Part shown: piece by piece, positions 1 to 8,119 of the stretch
How the letters are laid out: the number at the start of each line of letters is the position of its first letter
Position numbering within the stretch: position 1 is the first letter of the stretch
Assembly: GCF_003719305.1 (NCBI RefSeq)
Contig: NZ_RARC01000006.1
Span: 124,001-188,000 of the forward strand
Source of the DNA: Mycolicibacterium stellerae
GTDB lineage: Bacteria; Actinomycetota; Actinomycetes; Mycobacteriales; Mycobacteriaceae
DNA: 64,000 nt
Direction of reading: 5' to 3'
Notes under the pieces: generated by a model
What the model was told of the DNA's origin: nothing
The model's input: only the letters and a program-made list of their open reading frames with translations
Databases searched by the model: none
Translations under genes and position numbers: made by a program

Positions 1-342
1 GCACTGCGGTTCGGACTGTCCGCGTTCGTGATCGCCCGCGACACCGAAGCCGAGGCGACCGCCGAACTGGAGTACCTGCAGTCGCTCTCGGACGCCGAGA
101 GCCGGCCAGAGATCTCCGGCGGCACCGACCCGAAGACGCAGATGTACAAGGTGCTGTCGGGCACGAAACGCATCGGCTCCAACGGAGGCACCCTGGCCGG
201 TCTGGTCGGCAGCTACGAGCAGGTGGTCGAGCGGATCCAGGCTTATTACGACGCCGGAGTCGAGTTGTTCATGCTGCAGTTCCAACCCATCGAGTCGGAG
301 CTGGACCGGTTCGCCGACAAGATCATCCCCCAATTCCGATGA
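1..342 (+). CDS. sfnG: Dimethylsulfone monooxygenase SfnG-like, C-terminal part (5' truncated by window edge)
   Basis: The reading frame is open from base 1 and ends in TGA at 340-342, so only the last 113 codons are present. The visible part matches the C-terminus of flavin-dependent luciferase-like monooxygenases of the SfnG type. These release methanesulfinate from dimethylsulfone using FMNH2 supplied by a separate reductase. Recognisable segments are GTDPKTQMYK, the block SGTKRIGSNGGT and the ending with FMLQFQP, all typical of SfnG rather than generic alkanesulfonate monooxygenases. The next gene, 13 bases downstream, is sfnB-like, and the sulfate importer genes lie beyond it, which supports a sulfur-scavenging role. 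The FMN-binding N-terminal part is outside the window. Confidence 0.8.
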   Translation, partial: ALRFGLSAFVIARDTEAEATAELEYLQSLSDAESRPEISGGTDPKTQMYKVLSGTKRIGSNGGTLAGLVGSYEQVVERIQAYYDAGVELFMLQFQPIESELDRFADKIIPQFR

Positions 343-355
343 AACGGGAGTCGAC

Positions 356-1591
356 ATGACCGTCACACGCGAGCCCGTCGCGCCGCGAAAGCCGTTCTCC
401 GATGAGCCACTCGGCGGAACCGTCGATGAGCGGCTCGCTCGGTTACCCGAACTGGTTGCCGCGCTGCGTCGCGACGACCCTACGGCCGAGCGTGATCGAG
501 TTCTGCAGTACGGGGCCGTCGAGTCGATCCGGCGCACAGGCGTGCTCGGGTTGCGGGTTCCTACGGAATTCGGCGGCCCGGGCGGCAAGGCGCGTGACGT
601 ACTCAGCGCCGTGATCCAGATCGCGCGCGGCAGTTCCAATGTGGCCCAGGCGCTCCGGTCGCATTTCGGGTTCGCCGAGCGGCTGCTCAGCAATCGGGCC
701 ACCCAGGCCGAGCGTGAAACCTGGTTCACCCGCGTCTATCCCGGCCTCATCGTCGGAAACGCCATCACCGACGCGGCGGGTCGGGCTCCGTCGAGTGCAG
801 ACACCAAGGTGCTCGCCGACACCGCAGGGGTGCTGCGGCTCAACGGCTACAAGTTCTATTCCACCGGAACGCTGTTCGCCGATGTCATCGCGGTGTCGGC
901 GCTGGACGCAGAGGGACGAGACGTCCAGGCGATCATTCCTGCAGACCGCGCAGGCGTCGAATTGTTCGACGACTGGGACGGTTTCGGTCAGCGCACCACC
1001 GCCAGCGGAGGCACACGATTCACCGATGTCGAGGTGCTTCCCGACGAGGTGGTGACCGTATCCGAGGGCAACACTCTGGGGCACGCGACGGCTTTCCTGC
1101 AGCTGTATCTGGCTGCGGTGGCGGTGGGCATCGCCTACGCCGTATTCGACGACGCCGTCGAATACGTGCGCACCAAGGCCCGTCCTGCGTCGCATTCCGT
1201 AGCGGACAGCGCGACGGCCGACCCGTTCGTCTTGGAGGCTGTCGGGGAGATCTCGGCCGCGGCGACATCGGCTGAAGCCATCGTCTTGGCGGCCGCCGAC
1301 GCCATCGATCATCTCGTCGACGACGGGCGCCAGAGCGATCCCGACACGCTCGCCGACGTCGCCGTCACCGTGGCACGAGCGCAGCTCGTCGCCGAACGGT
1401 TGACGATCGCGGCGGCCGGACGGCTCTTCGACACCGGTGGTGCATCGGCCACCGCTCGCGCGCTGAACCTGGATCGACATTGGCGTAATGCACGGACGAT
1501 CGCCGGACACAGCCCACTGGCCTACAAGGCTTACGCGGCAGGCAGTTACGCCGTCAACGGCACGTGGCCGCCTGCCAACGGCTACTTCTGA
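356..1591 (+). CDS. sfnB: SfnB family sulfur-acquisition oxidoreductase (acyl-CoA dehydrogenase fold)
   Basis: This 411-residue flavoprotein has the acyl-CoA dehydrogenase/DszC fold. The N-terminal helical domain carries VPTEFGGPGG, the middle beta domain has GNAITDAAGR and LNGYKFYSTGT, and the C-terminal helical domain contains LFDTGGASATARALNLDRHWRNART. Family members next to sfnG are annotated as sulfur-acquisition oxidoreductases acting on sulfones or related organosulfur compounds; the exact reaction is not settled. The ATG at 356 is preceded by GGGAG at a good distance, and the 13-base gap from sfnG indicates one operon. The gene ends convergently with cysA, with a palindromic repeat between them. 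Confidence 0.8.
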   Translation: MTVTREPVAPRKPFSDEPLGGTVDERLARLPELVAALRRDDPTAERDRVLQYGAVESIRRTGVLGLRVPTEFGGPGGKARDVLSAVIQIARGSSNVAQALRSHFGFAERLLSNRATQAERETWFTRVYPGLIVGNAITDAAGRAPSSADTKVLADTAGVLRLNGYKFYSTGTLFADVIAVSALDAEGRDVQAIIPADRAGVELFDDWDGFGQRTTASGGTRFTDVEVLPDEVVTVSEGNTLGHATAFLQLYLAAVAVGIAYAVFDDAVEYVRTKARPASHSVADSATADPFVLEAVGEISAAATSAEAIVLAAADAIDHLVDDGRQSDPDTLADVAVTVARAQLVAERLTIAAAGRLFDTGGASATARALNLDRHWRNARTIAGHSPLAYKAYAAGSYAVNGTWPPANGYF

Positions 1592-1605
1592 CTCACGTTC
1601 TAGGC

Positions 1606-1665
1606 GCGAGCAGACGCATATGTACCCAAAAGCTCGCCGAAAAGGGGACTTTTGCGTCTGCTCGC
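1606..1665. repeat. Dispersed palindrome, copy 1, between convergent genes (terminator-like)
   Basis: The arms GCGAGCAGACGCA (1606-1618) and TGCGTCTGCTCGC (1653-1665) are perfect 13-base inverted repeats. Partly complementary inner sequence continues the stem. A second copy sits at 37304-37353 in the same context, between two convergent gene ends. The element is probably a bidirectional transcription terminator or a dispersed non-autonomous repeat; there is no clear T-run outside the stem. Confidence 0.65.
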
Positions 1666-1674
1666 CAGGAGAAG

Positions 1675-2733
1675 TCAGGCCTTCGTCAGCGCCTCGTCGT
1701 CGTCGGTTTCGTCGGCCGCTGGAGCCTCGGTGCCGCCGGGCAGCCTCGGTACCCGGGTAGCCCGGACGTAGACGGTGTCGCCCTCTTTAAGACCAAGCGC
1801 CTCGGCGTCTCCGCGGGTGATCTGGGCCGTGAACGGCAGGTTATTGGTCGCGCTGGTCAGCTCGACTCGGACTTCGAAGCCCAACATGACGATTCGGTCG
1901 ATGGTGGCCTTCAGCACACCAGTCGCCTGCACCGAGTCATCGCTGGTGGCGATCGCCATATCGGGATTGCGGCCCACCCGGATATCGTGCGGGCGCACGA
2001 GCGTCCCGTTGAGCGATGACACCGCGCCGAGGAAGGACATCACGAACGCATTGGCAGGCGAGTCGTATACCTCAGTCGGTGATCCGACCTGCTCGATACG
2101 TCCCTTGTTGAGTACAGCGATCCGGTCGGCCACATCGAGTGCCTCGGACTGGTCGTGCGTCACCAGGACGGTGGTGACATGCACCTCGTCGTGCAGCCTG
2201 CGCAGCCATGCACGCAGATCCTCGCGAACTTTCGCGTCCAGCGCACCGAACGGCTCGTCGAGCAGAAGCACCTGCGGGTCGACGGCGAGCGCGCGGGCCA
2301 GTGCCATGCGCTGCCGCTGACCGCCAGACAGCTGGTTGGGATAGCGGGTCTGGAAGCCGGCGAGACCGACCACCTCGAGGAGGTTGTCCACCTTCTCCTT
2401 GACCTCGGCCTTCGGGCGCTTGCGGATCCGCAGACCGAAGCCGACGTTGTCGCGCACCGTCAGATGCTTGAAGGCCGCATAGTGCTGGAACACGAAGCCG
2501 ATGCCGCGCCGTTGCGGCGGAATGTGCGTCACGTCTTCACCATTGATGGTGATCGTGCCGGTATCGGGCTGGTCGAGCCCGGCGATGGCCCGCAGCAGCG
2601 TCGACTTGCCCGACCCGCTCGGCCCGAGCAGCGCGGTCAGCGAACCGGCAGGCACGTCGAAGTCGACGTTGTCCAGCGCTGCGAAGTCGCCATAGTGCTT
2701 GTTGGCGCCCCGCACCGTGATCGCGTTCGTCAT
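1675..2733 (-). CDS. cysA: Sulfate/thiosulfate import ATP-binding protein CysA
   Basis: This is the 352-residue ABC ATPase that powers the CysTW sulfate/thiosulfate permease. It has Walker [10 protein letters not shown] at 37-45, a Q-loop glutamine near 83, the signature LSGGQ at 135-139, Walker B VLLLDE at 155-160 and the switch histidine in VTHDQ near 193. A C-terminal TOBE-like domain follows from about residue 235. The last 25 residues are acidic and alanine-rich. It is the last gene of subI-cysT-cysW-cysA, starting 19 bases after cysW. It corresponds in position to M. tuberculosis Rv2397c (cysA1). The operon is probably controlled by cysteine supply through the leader described at 5445-5660. 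Confidence 0.95.
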   Translation of the reverse strand: MTNAITVRGANKHYGDFAALDNVDFDVPAGSLTALLGPSGSGKSTLLRAIAGLDQPDTGTITINGEDVTHIPPQRRGIGFVFQHYAAFKHLTVRDNVGFGLRIRKRPKAEVKEKVDNLLEVVGLAGFQTRYPNQLSGGQRQRMALARALAVDPQVLLLDEPFGALDAKVREDLRAWLRRLHDEVHVTTVLVTHDQSEALDVADRIAVLNKGRIEQVGSPTEVYDSPANAFVMSFLGAVSSLNGTLVRPHDIRVGRNPDMAIATSDDSVQATGVLKATIDRIVMLGFEVRVELTSATNNLPFTAQITRGDAEALGLKEGDTVYVRATRVPRLPGGTEAPAADETDDDEALTKA

Positions 2734-2752
2734 ATCAGCGTCTCCTCGAGCC

Positions 2753-3565
2753 TCAATTGTCCGTCTTGGCGCGGCGCGCGTCGAGGATCACCTGGGCGAT
2801 CAACACGATTACCGCGACGCTCATCAGCAGCGTCGACACGGCGTATGCGCCGTACTCGGCGCCGCGGTTGTACCGATCCGCCACCAACAGCGTGAGGGTT
2901 TGCGACTGTCCTGGCAGGTTGGACGACACCATGATCACCGCGCCGAACTCACCAAGGGTGCGCGCGACGGTCAGCACGACACCATAGGTCAGCCCCCATC
3001 GGATCGACGGCAACGTGATTCGCCAGAAGGTCTGCCACCACTGCGAGCCCAGTGTGGCTGCGGCCTCTTCTTGGTCGGTGCCCAGTTCGTGCAGCACCGG
3101 CTCGACCTCCCGGATGACGAACGGGACTGTGACGAAGATGCTGGCCAGCACGATGCCAGGGAAACCGAAGATGATCTTGAAGCCGAGGTCGTTCTCGACA
3201 AACCCGAAGAACCCCGCGGTCCCCCACAGCAGGATCAGCGCCACGCCAACGACGACGGGCGAGACAGCGAACGGCAGGTCGATGACTGCCTGCAGCAGGC
3301 TCTTGCCACGAAATTTATTGCGGGCCAACACTAATGCGGTCGGCACTCCGAAGAGCACGTTGAGGGGCACGACGATTGCGACGACGAGCAAGGATAGCTG
3401 CAGCGCGGATATGGCGGCCGGGGTCGTGATCGACTCGAAGAACGCGCCGATGCCGGGCGTGAACGTGCGCCAGAGGATCAACCCGACCGGCACGATCAAC
3501 AACAGAAGGACATATGCGAGCGCGGTGTAACGAAGCAGGTAACGCACTGCAGGTGAGACGTTCAC
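2753..3565 (-). CDS. cysW: Sulfate ABC transporter permease CysW
   Basis: This 270-residue inner-membrane permease has about six hydrophobic segments. The cytoplasmic EAA loop (EEAAATLG, then FWRITLP) docks onto the CysA ATPase. The start codon is GTG at 3563-3565, overlapping the cysT stop in a GTGA arrangement that implies translational coupling. It pairs with CysT to form the sulfate/thiosulfate channel and corresponds to M. tuberculosis Rv2398c. Confidence 0.93.
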   Translation of the reverse strand: MNVSPAVRYLLRYTALAYVLLLLIVPVGLILWRTFTPGIGAFFESITTPAAISALQLSLLVVAIVVPLNVLFGVPTALVLARNKFRGKSLLQAVIDLPFAVSPVVVGVALILLWGTAGFFGFVENDLGFKIIFGFPGIVLASIFVTVPFVIREVEPVLHELGTDQEEAAATLGSQWWQTFWRITLPSIRWGLTYGVVLTVARTLGEFGAVIMVSSNLPGQSQTLTLLVADRYNRGAEYGAYAVSTLLMSVAVIVLIAQVILDARRAKTDN

Positions 3566-4416
3566 TGTGCCAACTCCTCCCGCTTGGCCGCCCGTGACCC
3601 GATGCTGCGAAGCAGAAATAGCACAATGAACGAAATAGCAAGCAGCACAATCGAGATGGCAGCAGCGCCGGTGCGATCATCGTTTTCGATCAGAGTCCGG
3701 ATCCACTGCGACGACACCTCCGTCTCGCCGGGCACCGCGCCGCCGATCAGCACCACCGACCCGTATTCGCCGATCGCTCGGGAAAATGCCAGTCCCGCTC
3801 CGGAAAGCAGAGACGGCAGCAACGCGGGAAGGATGACGAGGGTGAAGATGGTGCCGTTGTTGGCGCCAAGCGATGCCGCCGCCTCCTCGACCTCGCGGTC
3901 CAGTTCGAGCAGCACCGGCTGCACCGACCGCACGACAAACGGCAGGGTGACGAACAACAACGCGATACCCACGCCCCACTTCGTGTGCTGCAAATGGATG
4001 CCGACGGGGCTGTTGGGGCCGTAGAGGGCCAGCATCACCAGGCTGGCGACGATCGTCGGCAGCGCGAACGGCAGGTCGATGATCGCGTCGACCAGCCGCT
4101 TACCCGGAAAGTCGTCCCGCGTCAGCACCCAGGCCACCAGCAACCCGAAGAACAGGTTGATCACCGCGACCGCGATCGAGATGGTCAGGGTGACGCGCAG
4201 CGACTCGATCGCGGCATTCGACGTCACCGCTGCCCAGAACGCGTGCCAGCCACCGCCTGCGGACTGAAACACGATCGCCGCCAGAGGGAGCAGCACGATG
4301 ATGGACAGCCACGTCGTCGCGACACCGACCCGCAGCGACGTGCTGCCGTACCGGCTCTTGAAGAAGCCGCGAGGGGGCGTCAATGTCTCGGACGAGGGTC
4401 CGACACTAGCCGTCAT
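3562..4416 (-). CDS. cysT: Sulfate ABC transporter permease CysT
   Basis: This 284-residue permease has roughly six membrane helices. Its EAA loop (EEAAASLGANN, then LVILPALLPSLLSG) is the contact for CysA. FARAIGEYGSVV-like sequence near the C-terminus (AFSRAIGEYGSVVLIGG) is typical of CysT/CysW-type sulfate and molybdate permeases. The ATG at 4414-4416 overlaps the subI stop (ATGA), so translation is coupled to subI. It corresponds to Rv2399c. Confidence 0.93.
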   Translation of the reverse strand: MTASVGPSSETLTPPRGFFKSRYGSTSLRVGVATTWLSIIVLLPLAAIVFQSAGGGWHAFWAAVTSNAAIESLRVTLTISIAVAVINLFFGLLVAWVLTRDDFPGKRLVDAIIDLPFALPTIVASLVMLALYGPNSPVGIHLQHTKWGVGIALLFVTLPFVVRSVQPVLLELDREVEEAAASLGANNGTIFTLVILPALLPSLLSGAGLAFSRAIGEYGSVVLIGGAVPGETEVSSQWIRTLIENDDRTGAAAISIVLLAISFIVLFLLRSIGSRAAKREELAQ

Positions 4417-5438
4417 CCAGTCGCCTGCTTGTAGATCTTGGTGATGGACCCGTTGTCCTTGTCGAACAACGCAGGATCAACCTCGCTCCATCCACCCAGG
4501 TCGGCGATGGTCCACAACTTCTGCGGTGTCGGGAAATCGTTCTCGAACTCCTTGGCGACCGACGGATCAACGGGCCGGAAGCCTGCCTGCGCCCAGATCT
4601 TCTGCCCCTCGGGGGTGTAGAGGAAGTTCTTCAGCGCGTTGGCCTGATCGAGGTGGGCACTGGACGTGACAACTGCGACCGGGTTCTCGATCTTGAAGGT
4701 CTGCGGCGGGTTGATGTGCTCCACCGGCTTACCCTGCCGCTCGACGTTGATCGCCTCGTTCTCGTAACTGATCAGCACGTCACCGGTGCCCTGGACGAAC
4801 ACGTCGGTGGCCTCGCGGCCGGACCCGGGCCGCGTCTTGACGTGCTCGGTGACCAGCTTGGTGACGTAGTCAAGGCCTGCCTGCTGGTTCTTGCCACCGT
4901 CGCTCTTGGCCGCGTAGGGCGCCAACAGGTTCCACTTGGCCGAGCCGGAGCTCAGTGGGCTGGGCGTGACGACCTCGACCCCGGGCTGCAGCAGGTCGTC
5001 CCAGTCCTTGATGTTCTTCGGGTTACCTTTGCGAACGACCAGCGAAACCACCGAACCGAATGGGATTCCCTTGGTGGCGTCTGCGTTCCAGTCCTTGGCG
5101 ACCTTGTCGGCCTTGACCAGTCGAGTGACGTCCGGTTCGACTGAGAAGTTGACGATGTCGGCCGGCTTGCCATCGACGACGGCCCGCGACTGATCACCGG
5201 AGGCGCCGTAGGACGTGGTCACGCCGATGCCCTTGCCTTCCTCAGTGGCGGCGAATGCCGGAATGATCTTGCTCCAGCCGGGCTCGGGCACCGCATACGC
5301 GACCAACGTCAGCGTGGTGTCTGCGGCACCCTGATCGCCACCGCCGGCAACGTCGCTGGACCCGCCGCCGCACGCCGTGAGCACTGTCGCCGCGGTAGCG
5401 AGTGCGGCGGCGCTGAGCCAGGTTCTACGGATGTTCAT
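4413..5438 (-). CDS. subI: Sulfate-binding lipoprotein SubI
   Basis: This is the 341-residue extracytoplasmic sulfate-binding protein of the CysTWA importer. A lipoprotein signal peptide ends in the lipobox L20-T-A-C23, followed by a Gly/Ser/Asp linker. The mature part has the periplasmic-binding fold, with segments such as SYGASGDQSRAV, PSPLSSGSAKWNLL and YTPEGQKIW that are typical of Sbp/CysP proteins. The ATG at 5436-5438 is preceded by the Shine-Dalgarno run AAGGAAAGG, six bases away. This run lies inside a predicted leader hairpin, so initiation is probably regulated. It is the first structural gene of the operon and corresponds to Rv2400c. Confidence 0.94.
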   Translation of the reverse strand: MNIRRTWLSAAALATAATVLTACGGGSSDVAGGGDQGAADTTLTLVAYAVPEPGWSKIIPAFAATEEGKGIGVTTSYGASGDQSRAVVDGKPADIVNFSVEPDVTRLVKADKVAKDWNADATKGIPFGSVVSLVVRKGNPKNIKDWDDLLQPGVEVVTPSPLSSGSAKWNLLAPYAAKSDGGKNQQAGLDYVTKLVTEHVKTRPGSGREATDVFVQGTGDVLISYENEAINVERQGKPVEHINPPQTFKIENPVAVVTSSAHLDQANALKNFLYTPEGQKIWAQAGFRPVDPSVAKEFENDFPTPQKLWTIADLGGWSEVDPALFDKDNGSITKIYKQATG

Positions 5439-5444
5439 TGATGA

Positions 5445-5495
5445 CCTTTCCTTGCGGGGAATTGACGGAAATCCGCCACGACGGCAAGGGGAAGG
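5445..5495 (-). promoter_or_regulatory. Leader hairpin able to sequester the subI ribosome-binding site
   Basis: In the minus-strand transcript, CCUUCCCCUUGC (from 5495 down to 5484) can pair with GCAAGGAAAGG (5455 down to 5445). This gives a 6-bp stem, a small internal loop and a further 4-bp stem. The 3' arm is the subI Shine-Dalgarno sequence. The element lies between the stop of the polycysteine leader ORF (5555) and the subI start, as expected for translation-controlled attenuation. Pairing was read by eye; no energies were calculated. Confidence 0.5.
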
Positions 5496-5554
5496 ATCAG
5501 TTTCTCGGCACAGATGCAGCCGCTACCGACACCAAACCGCGGACGGGGATGGAA

Positions 5555-5647
5555 TCAGCGACAACAACAGACATCAGCGACAGCTGTGAAACCCACGGCA
5601 ATGAGGGCCAGCACATGGCCCTTCTTGTTGCCGGACACTGTCTGCAT
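5555..5647 (-). CDS. Polycysteine leader peptide (leaderless short ORF) upstream of the sulfate importer
   Basis: This is a 30-codon ORF from ATG at 5645-5647 to TGA at 5555-5557. The product ends A-D-V-C-C-C-R, with three consecutive TGT cysteine codons just before the last residue. A TATTCT -10 box lies seven bases upstream of the ATG, so the transcript should begin at the ATG itself, as is common for mycobacterial leaderless genes. Polycysteine leaderless short ORFs ahead of sulfur-assimilation operons have been described in mycobacteria as cysteine-responsive attenuators. When cysteinyl-tRNA is scarce the ribosome stalls on the Cys run and the downstream operon is switched on. Position, codons and promoter all fit such a role for subI-cysTWA. 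The peptide itself need not have a function. Confidence 0.78.
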   Translation of the reverse strand: MQTVSGNKKGHVLALIAVGFTAVADVCCCR

Positions 5648-5654
5648 GCCGCGA

Positions 5655-5660
5655 AGAATA
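5655..5660 (-). promoter_or_regulatory. -10 element of the leaderless sulfate-operon promoter
   Basis: TATTCT on the minus strand, separated from the leader ATG (5645-5647) by seven bases, predicts a start site at the A of the ATG. No good -35 hexamer is visible 16-18 bases upstream, which is usual for mycobacterial promoters. Confidence 0.6.
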
Positions 5661-5699
5661 ACAGAATCGCAGCTGACACTCAGGTCCGGGCTTCGCCGG

Positions 5700-5777
5700 T
5701 CAACGCGTGACCAGCCACATGACGATGACCAGCACCACGAGAATGACCAACACCAACGTCACCCGAGATCGCGGCAT
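5700..5777 (-). CDS. Small single-pass membrane peptide, 25 aa
   Basis: This ORF runs from ATG at 5775-5777 to TGA at 5700-5702. The product begins M-P-R-S-R, continues as an uninterrupted hydrophobic stretch of Leu, Val and Ile, and ends W-L-V-T-R. That is a positively charged end, one membrane helix and a positively charged end. GGAG lies seven bases before the ATG and overlaps the end of the upstream 64-residue membrane protein, whose stop is five bases away. The two are probably co-translated. Function is unknown; other roles could be assembly or regulation of its larger membrane neighbour. The good Shine-Dalgarno and codon pattern favour a real gene despite the length. Confidence 0.55.
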   Translation of the reverse strand: MPRSRVTLVLVILVVLVIVMWLVTR

Positions 5778-5781
5778 AGCC

Positions 5782-5976
5782 TCACTCCGATTCCTCGTCC
5801 TGGTGTCGGGCCCGACGCAGCAGCCGAATCCCGTTCCCAAGCCCCCCGTCCAGCAGGATCGCGATCCCGTACGCGAGCGCCAACACCACAGGCATCACGA
5901 CCGCGGTCTGTGCGACGAACCCGAGTCCGGATAGCCACAGCTCAACGCCGTCCCACCAGTTGAGGAAGCCACCCAC
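5782..5976 (-). CDS. Conserved small membrane protein, Rv2401A-like
   Basis: This 64-residue protein starts at GTG 5974-5976 (GGFLNWWDGVEL). It has one to two hydrophobic helices (about residues 11-42: LWLSGLGFVAQTAVVMPVVLALAYGIAILL), then a basic stretch with LLRRARH and an acidic end. It lies in the position of the M. tuberculosis small membrane protein Rv2401A, between the sulfate operon and trehalase. No enzymatic motif is visible. It is divergent from trehalase and followed by the 25-residue membrane peptide. Confidence 0.7.
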   Translation of the reverse strand: MGGFLNWWDGVELWLSGLGFVAQTAVVMPVVLALAYGIAILLDGGLGNGIRLLRRARHQDEESE

Positions 5977-6112
5977 CCGGCCAGCCTACGGTGCGAAGAC
6001 GGCCGAGCATCCTTCCGAACCGGCTGCCTTGTCGCCGGAGTTCGAGCCAGCAACGCTGGACATACCCTCCGACAAGTGGACGCCGAGCCGGTTTGGAGTC
6101 GATGATGTCCGC

Positions 6113-8110
6113 ATGGTTCTGCAACAGAATGAAGAGGCCGACGAGGCCGCGTCGCCTGCGCCGTTGACCGTGACGGCCCCGGTGCCGTACGCGCCGAGCG
6201 GAGCGTTGCGGAACCCGTTTCCCCCGATCGCCGACTACGCGTTCCTGTCCGACTGCGAAAACACCTGCCTGATCTCGTCGGCCGGTTCGGTGGAGTGGCT
6301 GTGTGTACCGAGGCCGGACTCCCCCAGCGTGTTCGGCGCCATCCTGGATCGCGGGGCCGGACATTTCCGGCTCGGGCCCTACGGCGTCTCGGTGCCCGCG
6401 GCCCGCCGCTATCTACCGGGCAGCCTGATCCTGGAGACGACTTGGCAGACCCACACCGGCTGGATCATCGTGCGCGACGCGCTGGTGATGGGCCCGTGGC
6501 ATGACATCGAATCGCGGTCGCGCACCCACCGCCGCACCCCGATGGACTGGGATGCCGAGCACATCCTGCTGCGCACGGTGCGGTGTGTCAGCGGCACCGT
6601 CGAGCTGGTGATGCAGTGTGAGCCGTCGTTCGACTATCACCGCGTCAGCGCCAGCTGGGAATACTCGGCCCAGGCCTACGGCGAGGCGATCGCGCGGGCC
6701 AACAAGGATCCCGACTCGCACCCGACGATGCGGCTGACCACCAACCTGCGCATCGGGCTGGAGGGCCGCGAGGCGCGCGCCCGCACCAGGATGAAGGAAG
6801 GCGACAACGTCTTCGTCGCGCTGAGCTGGTCGAAACACCCAGTGCCGCAGACATATGACGAGGCTGCCGACAGAATGTGGCAGACCAGCGAGTGCTGGCG
6901 GCAGTGGATCAACATCGGCGACTTCCCCGACCACCCGTGGCGGTCCTACTTGCAGCGCAGTGCGCTGACGTTGAAGGGCCTCACATACTCGCCGACGGGC
7001 GCCCTTCTGGCGGCGCCGACGACTTCGCTGCCCGAAACCCCTCAAGGCGAACGAAACTGGGATTACCGCTACGCCTGGGTGCGCGATTCGACGTTCGCGC
7101 TGTGGGGGCTTTACACCCTCGGGCTGGATCGCGAGGCCGACGACTTCTTCGCGTTCATCGCCGACGTATCCGGTGCCAACAACGGTGAACGCCACCCGCT
7201 GCAGGTGATGTACGCCGTCGGCGGCGAAAGAACCCTGGTCGAGGAGGAGCTCAAGCACCTGTCCGGCTACGACAACGCCCGCCCGGTGCGGATCGGCAAC
7301 GGCGCATACGACCAGATGCAACACGACATCTGGGGCACGATGCTGGACTCGGTTTACCTGCACACCAAGTCGCGTGAGCAGATTCCGGAGACGCTGTGGC
7401 CGGTGCTCAAGCAACAGGTCGAAGAGGCGATCAAGCACTGGCGCGAGCCCGACCGTGGCATCTGGGAAGTGCGCGGCGAACCCCAGCACTTCACGTCCAG
7501 CAAGATCATGTGCTGGGTGGCGCTGGACCGCGGCTCCAAGCTGGCGGAGATCGAGGGCGAGCGGTCGTACGCTCAGCAGTGGCGCGCAATCGCCGAGGAG
7601 ATCAAGGCCGACATCTTGGCCAACGGCGTGGACTCCCGCGGGGTGCTCACCCAGCGCTACGGCGACGACGCACTCGACGCGTCGCTGCTGCTGGCGGTGC
7701 TGACCCGGTTCCTGCCGTCCGACGACCCACGGGTGCGCGCCACCGTCCTGGCGATCGCTGACGAGCTGACCGAGGAAGGGTTGGTGCTGCGCTACCGCGT
7801 GGAGGAAACCGACGACGGGCTGTCCGGCGAGGAGGGCACGTTCACGATCTGCTCGTTCTGGTTGGTGTCGGCGCTGGTCGAGATCGGTGAGATCCACCGC
7901 GCCAAGCACCTGTGCGAACGGCTGCTGTCCTTCGCAAGCCCACTACACCTCTACGCCGAGGAGATCGAGCCGCGCACCGGACGCCACCTGGGCAACTTCC
8001 CGCAGGCCTTCACCCACCTGGCGTTGATCAACGCGGTCGTGCACGTCATCCGCGCCGAGGAGGAGTCGGACAGCTCTGGCGGGTTCCAGCCCGCCAACGC
8101 GCCGATGTAG
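6113..8110 (+). CDS. Trehalase, glycoside hydrolase family 15 type
   Basis: This 665-residue enzyme hydrolyses trehalose to two glucoses. It belongs to the GH15-fold mycobacterial trehalases, which are known to depend on phosphate and magnesium. Diagnostic segments are the N-terminal beta-sandwich start (FPPIADYAFLSDCENTCLIS), RNWDYRYAWVRDSTFAL near the middle, and the C-terminal LGNFPQAFTHLALINAV. The frame is open from 5960, but the ATG at 6113 gives MVLQQNE and the length usual for the family (about 665-670), so it is preferred. The upstream part would overlap the divergent Rv2401A-like gene. It corresponds to Rv2402 and ends nine bases from the convergent lppR. Confidence 0.9.
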   Translation: MVLQQNEEADEAASPAPLTVTAPVPYAPSGALRNPFPPIADYAFLSDCENTCLISSAGSVEWLCVPRPDSPSVFGAILDRGAGHFRLGPYGVSVPAARRYLPGSLILETTWQTHTGWIIVRDALVMGPWHDIESRSRTHRRTPMDWDAEHILLRTVRCVSGTVELVMQCEPSFDYHRVSASWEYSAQAYGEAIARANKDPDSHPTMRLTTNLRIGLEGREARARTRMKEGDNVFVALSWSKHPVPQTYDEAADRMWQTSECWRQWINIGDFPDHPWRSYLQRSALTLKGLTYSPTGALLAAPTTSLPETPQGERNWDYRYAWVRDSTFALWGLYTLGLDREADDFFAFIADVSGANNGERHPLQVMYAVGGERTLVEEELKHLSGYDNARPVRIGNGAYDQMQHDIWGTMLDSVYLHTKSREQIPETLWPVLKQQVEEAIKHWREPDRGIWEVRGEPQHFTSSKIMCWVALDRGSKLAEIEGERSYAQQWRAIAEEIKADILANGVDSRGVLTQRYGDDALDASLLLAVLTRFLPSDDPRVRATVLAIADELTEEGLVLRYRVEETDDGLSGEEGTFTICSFWLVSALVEIGEIHRAKHLCERLLSFASPLHLYAEEIEPRTGRHLGNFPQAFTHLALINAVVHVIRAEEESDSSGGFQPANAPM

Positions 8111-8119
8111 CTGCCGTCC

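Noticed and set aside
443..1510. 355-codon minus-strand frame inside sfnB
   Set aside because: Antisense to a conserved acyl-CoA-dehydrogenase-fold protein; no motif in the antisense product.
5604..5622. Perfect 7-bp hairpin AGGGCCA-5-TGGCCCT followed by TTCTTGTT on the plus strand, terminator-like
   Set aside because: No plus-strand gene ends here; the hairpin lies within the minus-strand polycysteine leader ORF, so it is more likely part of that leader than a terminator.
6413..7909. 498-codon minus-strand frame inside trehalase
   Set aside because: Antisense shadow: the plus-strand protein matches GH15 trehalase throughout, and the antisense product is rich in Arg, His and Gly with no motif.
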